A DNA stretch of 16,234 nucleotides from Thermodesulfatator atlanticus (GTDB taxonomy: Bacteria > Desulfobacterota > Thermodesulfobacteria > Thermodesulfobacteriales > Thermodesulfatatoraceae), in assembly GCA_011321895.1 (NCBI GenBank), contig DROK01000160.1, positions 1-16,234 on the forward strand, in the 5' to 3' direction. This document shows positions 6,921-13,657 of the stretch, in pieces (within the stretch, counting starts at the first letter, position 1; every line of letters starts with the position of its first letter). A program made the translations under genes and the position numbers. The notes beneath the pieces are model-generated. The model ran no database searches, was not told where the DNA came from, and saw only the letters and a program-made list of their open reading frames with translations.

Positions 6921-8831
6921 CTAGTTAATGACTTTTGCCGAAACTTCTTCCTGAACCCTGGCGATAAAATCTTCGACGGTTATTAAGGGAAGATTTTCGC
7001 CTTTTCTGGTCCGGACCGTCAAGGCCTCATTTTCTACTTCCTTGTCCCCGATGATGAGCATGTAAGGAATCTTCTGGAGTTGGGCCTCCCTGATCTTGAA
7101 ACCGAGTTTTTCGTTACGAAAATCGGCCTTGGTCCTGATACCCGCCCCCTTAAGGCGTTCAAGTACCCGCTCTCCGTAAGGCACGTGGCGGTCCGCCACG
7201 GTGACCACCACGGCCTGGACCGGGGCCAGCCAGACGGGAAAGGCCCCGGCGTAATGCTCGATCAGGACCCCAAAAAACCGCTCAAGTGAGCCCAGAAGCG
7301 CCCGGTGGATCATGATGGGCCGGTGAGGGCGGTTGTCTTCCCCGATGTAAGTAATATCAAACCTTTCAGGGATGTTGAAATCCACCTGGATGGTGGAGCA
7401 TTGCCAAAATCTGCCGAGCACGTCTTTGATCTTGATGTCGATTTTGGGCCCGTAAAAGACCCCTTCCCCGGGGTCGATCTCGTAAGCCAGCCCCTTATCT
7501 TCCAAAGCCTTGCGCAGGGCCCCTTCCGCCTTTTCCCAGATCTCCTCACTGCCGACATATTTTTCCGGCCGGGTGGAGAGATATATCTGGTACTCCGCAA
7601 AGCCAAAGGTGCTCAAGAAATAGACCGTAAGGTCCAGACACTTGAAGATCTCTTCTTCTAACTGGTCCTCCCGGCAGAATATGTGGGCGTCGTCCTGGGT
7701 AAAGCCCCTCACCCTCATGAGCCCGTGCAGGACCCCGCTTCTTTCGTAGCGGTAAACGGTGCCCAGCTCACACCACCTGATAGGCAATTCCCGGTAACTG
7801 CGCCGCCGGCTTTTGTAAATGAGGATGTGAAAGGGGCAGTTCATGGGTTTTAACTGGTATTCGATCTCGTCGATCTTCATGGGGGCGAACATGTTTTCAG
7901 CGTAAAAATCAAGGTGGCCCGAAATCTTCCAGAGATGGCGGCGCGCGATATGCGGGGTGACAACCAGCTCGTAGCCGCGCTTGAGGTGTTCTTCTTTCCA
8001 GAAATCCTCGATTATCTTACGCACCAGGGCCCCTTTAGGGTGCCAGAGGATGAGGCCCGGGCCCACTTCGTCTTCGATGCTGAAAAGCTCAAGTTCTTTG
8101 CCCAAACGACGATGATCTCTCCTTTTGGCCTCCTCCAGCCGGTGGAGATAGGCCTCAAGGTCTTCTTTTTTAAAAAAGGCCGTACCGTAAATGCGCCAGA
8201 GCATGGGGTTTTTCTCGTCACCCCGCCAATAGGCCCCCGCTACCGAAAGGAGTTTAAAGGCCTTGACCCAGCCGGTGTGAGGCAGATGGGGCCCGCGACA
8301 AAGGTCCAGAAAATCTCCCTGGCGGTAAATACTGACCTTCTCTTCCGGGATCTCTTTGATGAGTTCGATTTTGTAAGGTTCGTTGAGCTCTTCAAAGAGC
8401 CGCAGGGCCTCTTCTTTGGCGAGCTCCTCCCGCCGGATAGGCAGCCTCTTTTTGACGATCTTTTTCATGCGTTTTTCTATCTGAACGAGGTCCTCCGGCG
8501 TAAAGGAGCGCTCGTAGTCAAAATCGTAGTAAAAACCCTGTTCGGTGGCTGGCCCGATACCCAGCTTGGCCTCTGGAAAGAGCTCTTTTACCGCCTGGGC
8601 CAGGACGTGGGCCGCGGTGTGACGCAAAATTTCAAGGGCTTCGGGCTCATCAGGGGTGAGCGGGGTCAAAACCCCGTCTTCGTAAAGGGGAGTCTCTAAA
8701 TCGATGACTTTATCGTTTAATTTGGCCCCGATCGTCTCTTTGGTGAGAAAATCTTTTAAAACCTCCGCCGCCTTAACCCCAGCTTCAACTACGGTCTTGC
8801 GTCCGTCCGGTAAACTGATCTTTATTTCCAC
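6921..8831 (-). CDS. thrS: Threonyl-tRNA synthetase
   Basis: At 636 residues this is a full-length bacterial ThrRS, which charges tRNA-Thr and clears mischarged serine. Domains in order: TGS (about 1-62), the editing domain with HTAAH at 71-75 and C178/H182 in LCRGPH, the class II catalytic core, and the anticodon-binding domain (about 535-636, from WLAPVQAVVVTV). The three zinc ligands that recognise threonine are present as C332 (MNCPFH), H383 (DDAHIF) and H509 (MIHRALLGSLERF), at a constant offset of two from the E. coli residues as I recall them. The start is GTG at 8829-8831 after GGAGG. It is the first protein gene after tRNA-Val and the hairpin at 8851-8888, and probably the head of the operon running to merR. 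Confidence 0.97.
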   Translation of the reverse strand: MEIKISLPDGRKTVVEAGVKAAEVLKDFLTKETIGAKLNDKVIDLETPLYEDGVLTPLTPDEPEALEILRHTAAHVLAQAVKELFPEAKLGIGPATEQGFYYDFDYERSFTPEDLVQIEKRMKKIVKKRLPIRREELAKEEALRLFEELNEPYKIELIKEIPEEKVSIYRQGDFLDLCRGPHLPHTGWVKAFKLLSVAGAYWRGDEKNPMLWRIYGTAFFKKEDLEAYLHRLEEAKRRDHRRLGKELELFSIEDEVGPGLILWHPKGALVRKIIEDFWKEEHLKRGYELVVTPHIARRHLWKISGHLDFYAENMFAPMKIDEIEYQLKPMNCPFHILIYKSRRRSYRELPIRWCELGTVYRYERSGVLHGLMRVRGFTQDDAHIFCREDQLEEEIFKCLDLTVYFLSTFGFAEYQIYLSTRPEKYVGSEEIWEKAEGALRKALEDKGLAYEIDPGEGVFYGPKIDIKIKDVLGRFWQCSTIQVDFNIPERFDITYIGEDNRPHRPIMIHRALLGSLERFFGVLIEHYAGAFPVWLAPVQAVVVTVADRHVPYGERVLERLKGAGIRTKADFRNEKLGFKIREAQLQKIPYMLIIGDKEVENEALTVRTRKGENLPLITVEDFIARVQEEVSAKVIN

Positions 8832-8850
8832 TTCCCCTCCCTAGCAATAT

Positions 8851-8888
8851 AAAGAAAAGGCATCTTTTGGGCCTCAGCCCAAAGATGC
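8851..8888 (-). terminator. Rho-independent terminator or attenuator between tRNA-Val and thrS
   Basis: The minus-strand RNA forms a stem GCAUCUUUGGGC / GCCCAAAAGAUGC with a UGAG loop and a single bulged A, followed by a U-rich CUUUUCUUUA run. An A-rich stretch lies on the other side, so the structure could also work on the plus strand, although no plus-strand gene reads into it. It stands 21 nt after the tRNA and about 20 nt before the thrS start. That is too close to leave a normal promoter for thrS after it, which suggests partial read-through or attenuation. Confidence 0.75.
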
Positions 8889-8909
8889 TTTTTAAATCCC
8901 AACGCCAGA

Positions 8910-8984
8910 TGGTAGGCGCGGGCGGGATCGAACCGCCGACCTCTTGCGCGTCAAGCAAGCGCTCTCCCACTGAGCTACGCGCCT
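8910..8984 (-). tRNA. tRNA-Val (anticodon GAC)
   Basis: A complete cloverleaf of 75 nt with the CCA end encoded. The acceptor stem AGGCGCG pairs perfectly with CGCGCCU, followed by discriminator A and CCA. The D arm has GCUC/GAGC with U8-A9 before it. The anticodon stem CUUGC/GCAAG closes a loop UUGACGC, giving anticodon GAC, which reads GUC and GUU valine codons. The variable loop has five nt, and the T arm GGCGG-UUCGAUC-CCGCC is canonical. A strong promoter lies just upstream and a terminator-like hairpin downstream. Confidence 0.97.
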
Positions 8985-9000
8985 ACCCTTTTCGCTAAAA

Positions 9001-9029
9001 TCTCTAGCAACCTTAGCTAAGCTTGTCAA
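9001..9029 (-). promoter_or_regulatory. Sigma-70-type promoter of tRNA-Val
   Basis: On the minus strand a perfect -35 box TTGACA (9024-9029) is followed after exactly 17 nt by TAGAGA (9001-9006), a four-of-six match to the -10 consensus. Transcription would begin roughly 10 nt before the mature tRNA 5' end. The -35 box contains the TGA stop codon of resB (9026-9028), so the promoter straddles the end of that gene. It is the best promoter candidate for both the tRNA and the thrS operon. Confidence 0.75.
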
Positions 9030-10357
9030 GCACTCCGCCCATCAACTCTTTGTAGCTCTTCCGCAAGATCTTCTATGACCTGAGCCACTTTCTGGCGCGC
9101 CTTGGGGGAAAAGCCGGCCAAAATCACCTTAACGCTGTTTTTGGCCGGAAGGATGGCCACCCAGTAGCGCTGGTGGGCGAAGAAGAGGGCGGCAAAGATC
9201 CCCAGAATCAGCAAGGTAAAACCGGTAAGCACGATCGGTACCCCTGGGTCCTTTTTGACCTGTAGCCCCGTGGCGTAAACCGGTTCAGCCTCTTCCAAAA
9301 CCACGACCACCGGACCACTTTTGAGTTCGATACGCCGGGGATGCCCCTTAAGGACCCAGAAAGAAAGAGGGGCCTCACCCTTTTCGCTTAACCAGATACG
9401 GGCCGCCGGCAGGCCGTGAGCCATCTGAAAATCAAGGAGTCCTACCATGATCCCTTCTTCTGGCCAAAGGGCCTGACTAAAGGGCTTGACTTCCAGCTCC
9501 TTCTGGCGGGGCCCTTTCAGGAGCCGAAGCTGCACCTTGGCGAAGGTGTTGTAGCTGGCCTGGTAAAAGGTAATCCCCCGGTAGGTAAAAGGATCATTTA
9601 CGCGAATGGCGGCCTTGGTGACCTCTTTTCCGTTTTCAAGGATGGTTACCTCTGAACGATATTCTTTGGGCATGCCGTTGGGATAAAAATCGATGTAAAA
9701 CTTATCACAGCGGATGGAAAAATCTAAAGGAATCGAGGCGTGCTGCCGGCCCTGCACCAGCACCTGGTTGGTACTCTCTCCCTCCATCAAGGTGATATGG
9801 CCCCGGAAGCCAAAAACCGCCCCGATAATGGCCCCCGCAATAATGACCAGGAGAGAAAAATGGACCACGTAGACCGAAAAATAACTCCAGCGGAAACGGT
9901 CTTTCAAAAAGAGGACGCCGTCCGCAAAGGCCGCCTTTTCCAGCCGGCCAAACCTTTTTCCTAGTATTTTTTCGATTCTTGCTGCCACCGCGGCAAAATC
10001 TCCCGGAAGCTTGACTTCTCTGGCCACCGGCATGCGCAACAGTTTTTCCGGATCCACCGCCAGAGGGTCACGCCGGAAAAGTTCCAGGGAAAAGGGAAGC
10101 CTTTTTAGGGAACAGAGGGTCAGATTCACGCTAAAGAGGGCAAGCAAAGTGACGTACCACCACGAATGGTAGGCGTCGTATAGTTTAAGAAATTTGATGA
10201 TCTGGCCCAGGGTCTCCCCGTAACGCTGGAAATAAAAGGCAAGAGGCTCCCCCTGAGGGATTAAAGTGCCCAGGATGGAAGTAGCCGCTAAGGTCAGGAG
10301 GAGAAAAATGGCCAGCTTGATGGAGCTTAAAAAGCGTATCAGCGGGTTTTTAAACAC
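9026..10357 (-). CDS. resB: Cytochrome c biogenesis protein ResB (CcsB/Ccs1 type, System II)
   Basis: A 443-residue membrane protein of the ResB/Ccs1 family, which with CcsA moves haem to the outer face of the membrane and attaches it to apocytochrome c. Membrane segments appear at about residues 13-33, 66-82, 160-182 and 373-393, with a large extracytoplasmic domain between the third and fourth. Family signatures are SIKLAIFLLLTLAATSILGT and IPQG at the N-terminus, VVHFSLLVIIAGAIIG with H166 in the third segment, VNDPFTYRGITFYQASYN, and VKKDPGVPIVLTGF leading into the last segment. The start is GTG, overlapping the tatA TAG by one base, with AGGAGG 10 nt upstream. The usual partner ccsA does not follow: the next element is tRNA-Val. 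Confidence 0.93.
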   Translation of the reverse strand: MFKNPLIRFLSSIKLAIFLLLTLAATSILGTLIPQGEPLAFYFQRYGETLGQIIKFLKLYDAYHSWWYVTLLALFSVNLTLCSLKRLPFSLELFRRDPLAVDPEKLLRMPVAREVKLPGDFAAVAARIEKILGKRFGRLEKAAFADGVLFLKDRFRWSYFSVYVVHFSLLVIIAGAIIGAVFGFRGHITLMEGESTNQVLVQGRQHASIPLDFSIRCDKFYIDFYPNGMPKEYRSEVTILENGKEVTKAAIRVNDPFTYRGITFYQASYNTFAKVQLRLLKGPRQKELEVKPFSQALWPEEGIMVGLLDFQMAHGLPAARIWLSEKGEAPLSFWVLKGHPRRIELKSGPVVVVLEEAEPVYATGLQVKKDPGVPIVLTGFTLLILGIFAALFFAHQRYWVAILPAKNSVKVILAGFSPKARQKVAQVIEDLAEELQRVDGRSA

Positions 10358-10527
10358 TATTTTTCAACCTCCTTCTTTTCTTCCGGCTCTTCTTCTTTGA
10401 CGGCCTTGCGAAAATTCTTGATCCCTTTACCCAAGCCTTCGCCAATTTGGGGCAGACGACTGGCCCCAAAAAGGACCACTATAATCACCAGAATAATCAC
10501 CAGTTCGGGCAAACCCAGGCCAAACAT
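10357..10527 (-). CDS. tatA: Sec-independent protein translocase subunit TatA/TatE
   Basis: A 56-residue protein, short but within the range of TatA. It has one N-terminal membrane helix ([13 protein letters not shown], about residues 8-20), the FG hinge, then the amphipathic helix [20 protein letters not shown] and a charged Glu/Lys tail. TatA oligomers form the pore through which folded, often cofactor-bearing proteins with twin-arginine signals cross the membrane. The ATG at 10525-10527 has GGAGG five nt upstream. Its stop TAG shares one base with the resB GTG, so the two are probably translated together. tatB and tatC are not in the window. The 61 bp before it, back to the nucleoside phosphorylase, are AT-rich and could hold a promoter, though I see no clear boxes. 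Confidence 0.92.
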   Translation of the reverse strand: MFGLGLPELVIILVIIVVLFGASRLPQIGEGLGKGIKNFRKAVKEEEPEEKKEVEK

Positions 10528-10588
10528 AGCTCCTCCCTCAAAAATCCTACTAAATTAAGAACGTATAAAGTAAAAACCGAATTTGAGC

Positions 10589-11299
10589 CTATCCCGTGAG
10601 TCCTTCCTTGGCAAGTTCAAAAGCCCCTGTCTGCCAAAAATTCCTGAAAAGGGGGAAAAGGGCCGAGGTGGCCTTTCTGATGAGGGCCGAAGGGGCCCTG
10701 ACGTATGCAGGCCAGAGCTGATCCGAAATGATATGTAAGCTCGCCACCGCTAGCCCCAGGGCCCTGCCCACACTAAAAAGGGCCGAAGTTTCCATATCCA
10801 CGGCAGAGGCCGCGAAAAAGCGCTTTCTAAATTCTTCGGTTTCGCGAAACAGGGCGTCCGTGGAAACGATGGTGCCCACCTCGAAGTCAAGACCAAGGAA
10901 GATTAACTGGTGGTAAAGCCACCAGAAAAGAGAAGGGGCAGGCTCGGGGAAAAAGCCGTAATGGGCCGAGGTTCCCTCCGCACTCAACGCCCTTTCTGGC
11001 AGAAACAGACTCCCCAGGGGCAGTTCGGGCCCAAAGGCCCCGGCCCAGCCCAGGGCAAGGATTTCTTTGACCCCGCAGGCCTTTAGATATTCCAAGACGA
11101 TGGCCACCTGTGGGGCTCCCAGAACCGGACCACAGAGGACGGCCTCCTCACGTTGAAAGACCTCGGTCAAAAGAAAGGAGCCTTTCTTTTTGAGCTTAAA
11201 GGCCCTTTTCAGGAGCAAAACATCAGGCCTGGTATAGACCAGGAGCACCCTTTCCGGGAGGGAAAAGGGCGGTTTAGGTTTTATGCTCTTTGAGCTCAC
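10589..11299 (-). CDS. Nucleoside phosphorylase (PNP/UDP phosphorylase family)
   Basis: A 236-residue protein of the purine-nucleoside/uridine phosphorylase superfamily. Visible signatures are the glycine-rich GWAGAFG at about 84-90, EGTSAHY at 108-114, STDALFRET at 146-154, the ribose-binding VDMETSALF at 167-175, and S192-D193 (IISDQ), the usual place of the catalytic acid. The pattern is closest to uridine-phosphorylase-like members, but the same fold includes futalosine hydrolase (mqnB), MTA/SAH nucleosidase and others, so the substrate stays open. The start is GTG at 11297-11299 with GAGG six nt upstream; it lies inside the end of the small dual-CXXC gene (26-nt overlap), pointing to coupled translation. 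I leave the symbol blank. Confidence 0.85.
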   Translation of the reverse strand: MSSKSIKPKPPFSLPERVLLVYTRPDVLLLKRAFKLKKKGSFLLTEVFQREEAVLCGPVLGAPQVAIVLEYLKACGVKEILALGWAGAFGPELPLGSLFLPERALSAEGTSAHYGFFPEPAPSLFWWLYHQLIFLGLDFEVGTIVSTDALFRETEEFRKRFFAASAVDMETSALFSVGRALGLAVASLHIISDQLWPAYVRAPSALIRKATSALFPLFRNFWQTGAFELAKEGLTG

Positions 11300-11471
11300 A
11301 CAGGGCCTCTTTGAAGGCCTCGATTTCGGCCTCGTATTCCCGGGCCGGCCTTTCCATCCCGCAGGTGAGACACCTCACCCGGGCTGAGGCTCAGCGGCCC
11401 ACGATCACCGCCGGGCCGCCACAGTATTTGCAGTTTAATTCCCCGGCTAAATCTCTTCCCGGTAACCGCAC
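11274..11471 (-). CDS. Dual-CXXC motif small protein, probable selenoprotein with in-frame UGA
   Basis: A reading frame of about 65 residues runs from the end of topA to inside the nucleoside phosphorylase start, interrupted only by one TGA at 11391-11393. Before it stands CKYC (codons at 11421-11432) and after it CLTC (11361-11372), a two-CXXC zinc-ribbon-like arrangement; the tail REYEAEIEAFKEALCELKE is a likely helix. If TGA is read as selenocysteine, U is about residue 27. A SECIS-like hairpin begins 11 nt after it. I recall a family annotated as dual CXXC motif small (seleno)protein in Desulfobacterota, which fits; I could not check it. No ATG exists in frame: the candidate starts are GTG at 11469-11471 or TTG at 11478-11480, the latter with AGGAG eight nt upstream, both overlapping topA. 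Function is unknown, perhaps redox or metal handling. A pseudogene or sequencing error is the alternative. Confidence 0.72.
11358..11383 (-). promoter_or_regulatory. Candidate bacterial SECIS element
   Basis: After UGA (11391-11393) the minus-strand RNA has 11 nt and then GGUGAGGUGUCUCACC (11364-11379): six perfect pairs, a seventh G-U pair below, and a GUGU loop. An outer CCC/GGG helix (11381-11383 with 11358-11360) can extend it across a two-nt bulge. Bacterial SECIS hairpins lie inside the coding region just after the UGA and show a GU in the apical loop for SelB. The E. coli fdhF element, as I recall it, starts its apical stem at the same 11-nt distance. Confidence 0.65.
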
Positions 11472-13657
11472 TTTGGACAAACCTTAAACTCCTTTCTCCT
11501 TTCCTTTTTGCGTATCAGAAAAGGGGCACCGCAGGCCGGACATTCCTCCTTTAAGGGTTCCTGCCAGAGGATAAAGTCACACTCCGGGGCCTTACTGCAG
11601 CGGTAGTAAATTTTGCCCGTACGGGCCCGCCGTTTTAGCAGTTGGCCCGGACAGCCCTCTTTGGGGCAGGGGATCCCGGTGCTCAGGGGTTTGGTGTTGC
11701 GACATTCAGGGTAGCCGGAACAGGCCAGAAATTCCCCAAAACGGCCCCTTTTGACCACCATCGGGCGACCACATTTCTCGCACACCTCACCGGTCTGCCG
11801 GTTCTTCTCCACCACCTTGATGCTTCCTTTCTCATCGCGCACGTAGTCCCTGGTCTCTTTACATTCCGGATAGCGAGAACAGGCCAGAAAAGCCCCCGCC
11901 TTCCCCACCCTGATAATCATCTCCTCCCCGCAGGCCGGGCACTTTATCCCGGAGGGAACGCCGGCCTTCAAAGAGGCCATCTCTTCCCGGGCCTTATTGA
12001 GTATGTCTTCAAAGGTCTGGTAAAAATCCTTTAAAAGCTCTACCCTCTGGCGTTTGCCTTCTTCGATTTCGTCCAGGGCCTCTTCCAGACGGGCGGTAAA
12101 ACCCGTCTCTATCAGGTGGGGAAAATGGGCCACCAGTAAATCGTTGACCAGGAGCCCCAGTTCCGTGGGCTTGAGATAACCCTTTTCGGTCTCCACGTAA
12201 CCGCGCTCTTTGATGGTGGAGACGATCTGGGCGTAAGTGGAAGGCCTGCCGATACCCTTCTCTTCCAAGGTCCGGATGAGGCTGGCCTCGGTGTAGCGGG
12301 GCGGTGGCTGGGTGAAGTGTTGCTCAGGTTTTATTTCCAGGAGTCTGAGCCCTTCACCTTCTTTTACCGGGGGAAGACTCTTTTCTGCCTCCTCTTCCTG
12401 ACGGTAAAGCACCAGAAAACCGGGGTGGACGAGGACGGTCCCGCTGGCCAGGAGTTCAAATTCTCCACCGGCAATATGGACCTCCGTGCGCTCAAAGCGG
12501 GCCTCAACCATCTGTGAGGCCACAAAACGGCGAAATATCAAATCATAGAGGGCGAGCTCGTCCTTGCTCAAATAGGCCTTGAGTTTCTCAGGGGTGCGCT
12601 GAAGCGAAGTGGGCCTTATGGCTTCGTGGGCCTCCTGGGCGGTCTTACGGCTCTTATAGACGTGGGGTTTGGGGGGCAAAAATTCCTGCCCGAAGGTCTC
12701 GGCCACAAAGGCCCGGGCCTCCTCCACGGCTTCTGAGGCCACCCGTACGGAATCCGTACGCATATATGTGATGAGCCCCACCGCCCCTTCCTCACCCAGC
12801 TCCACCCCTTCGTAGAGACGCTGGGCGAGCAGCATGGTCTTTTTGGCGGAAAAACGCAGCCGCCGCCAGGCCTCCTGCTGAAGGGTGCTGGTGATGAAAG
12901 GAGCCGGTGGTTTACGCCGGATCTCTTTACGTTCAACCTTGGTGATACTGAAAGAGGCCTTCTTGAGGGCCGCCACCAGGGCCTTGGCCTCTTTTTCCGT
13001 CTTGGGTTTTACGGGCCTGCCCTGGTAACGCTTGAGCTTGGCCACCAGAGGCCCGGCTTGAGTTTCAAAAACCACCTCGATGGTCCAGTATTCTTCCGGC
13101 TCAAAGGCTTCCCGCTCCCGCTCCCGCTCACAAATCAACCTGAGGGCCACAGACTGGACCCTTCCGGCAGAAAGACCGCGTTTGACCTTCTCCCAGAGGA
13201 GAGGTGAGAGGTTATAACCCACCAGGCGGTCCAAAATACGACGGGCCTTCTGACTTTCAAACTTGAGGGGGTCAAGTTCGCTGGGCCGGGCCAGGGCCTC
13301 TTTTATCCCTTTTTCCGTAAGTTCGTAAAGGAGAAGCCGTCTGATAGGCTTTTTAAGCCCTTTTAGTTCTTCGGCGATGTGCCAGGCTATCGCCTCCCCT
13401 TCCCGGTCTGGATCCGGCCCCAGGTAGATCTCGGCCGCCTTTTTGGCCGCGGCTTTTAGTTTATTAATGACCTCCCTCTTTCCCTTAATGGTAACGTATT
13501 CAGGCTCAAAGCCGTTTTCTATTTTTACCCCCAACCGGCTCTTGGGCAGGTCTTTGATATGCCCTACTGAGGCGGCCACTTCAAAATCTTTGCCCACTAT
13601 TTTTTTAATGGTGCGAACTTTCGTAGGCGATTCTACGATAATGAGTCCCTTTTTCAT
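11447..13657 (-). CDS. topA: DNA topoisomerase I (type IA)
   Basis: A 736-residue type IA topoisomerase, which relaxes negative supercoils by cutting one strand. The Toprim domain is at the front with E9 in VESPTK and the metal-binding DPDREGEA (about 82-89). The catalytic tyrosine is Y298 in ITYMRTDSVRV. The toroidal domains follow, with SPLLWEKVKRGLSAGRVQSVALRLI earlier and ASLIRTLEEKGIGRPSTYAQ later (split here only for description). The C-terminal ~165 residues hold four cysteine zinc-ribbon repeats of the topoisomerase type (CPAC...C..PEC; CEKC...C..PEC; CPKEGC...C..APEC; CPAC...CPKC). The ATG overlaps the dprA stop as ATGA. The end overlaps the possible starts of the dual-CXXC gene. Confidence 0.97.
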   Translation of the reverse strand: MKKGLIIVESPTKVRTIKKIVGKDFEVAASVGHIKDLPKSRLGVKIENGFEPEYVTIKGKREVINKLKAAAKKAAEIYLGPDPDREGEAIAWHIAEELKGLKKPIRRLLLYELTEKGIKEALARPSELDPLKFESQKARRILDRLVGYNLSPLLWEKVKRGLSAGRVQSVALRLICEREREREAFEPEEYWTIEVVFETQAGPLVAKLKRYQGRPVKPKTEKEAKALVAALKKASFSITKVERKEIRRKPPAPFITSTLQQEAWRRLRFSAKKTMLLAQRLYEGVELGEEGAVGLITYMRTDSVRVASEAVEEARAFVAETFGQEFLPPKPHVYKSRKTAQEAHEAIRPTSLQRTPEKLKAYLSKDELALYDLIFRRFVASQMVEARFERTEVHIAGGEFELLASGTVLVHPGFLVLYRQEEEAEKSLPPVKEGEGLRLLEIKPEQHFTQPPPRYTEASLIRTLEEKGIGRPSTYAQIVSTIKERGYVETEKGYLKPTELGLLVNDLLVAHFPHLIETGFTARLEEALDEIEEGKRQRVELLKDFYQTFEDILNKAREEMASLKAGVPSGIKCPACGEEMIIRVGKAGAFLACSRYPECKETRDYVRDEKGSIKVVEKNRQTGEVCEKCGRPMVVKRGRFGEFLACSGYPECRNTKPLSTGIPCPKEGCPGQLLKRRARTGKIYYRCSKAPECDFILWQEPLKEECPACGAPFLIRKKERRKEFKVCPKCGYREEI

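Noticed and set aside
7914..8699. A 261-codon plus-strand open frame
   Set aside because: It lies wholly antisense to thrS, whose domains and zinc ligands are all intact; the antisense product has no recognisable motif and follows from GC-biased codon use.
8832..8909. A T-box riboswitch ahead of thrS
   Set aside because: The 78 nt between the tRNA and thrS are too short for a T-box and show no specifier loop or T-box consensus; only a simple terminator-type hairpin is present.
8785..8970. A 61-codon minus-strand frame running through tRNA-Val into the start of thrS
   Set aside because: It is a read-through of the tRNA; peptides such as QEVGGSIPPAP are typical artefacts of translating tRNA genes.
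11274..11471. Reading the interrupted frame as a topA C-terminal zinc finger lost by frameshift
   Set aside because: TopA already ends normally after a fourth zinc ribbon with CPKCGYREEI and a TAG, and the small frame is offset from the topA frame. Its continuation after the TGA fits an independent small protein better.
11290..11487. A 65-codon plus-strand frame over the dual-CXXC gene
   Set aside because: No motif or ribosome-binding site; the opposite strand has two CXXC motifs in one frame with a SECIS-like hairpin.
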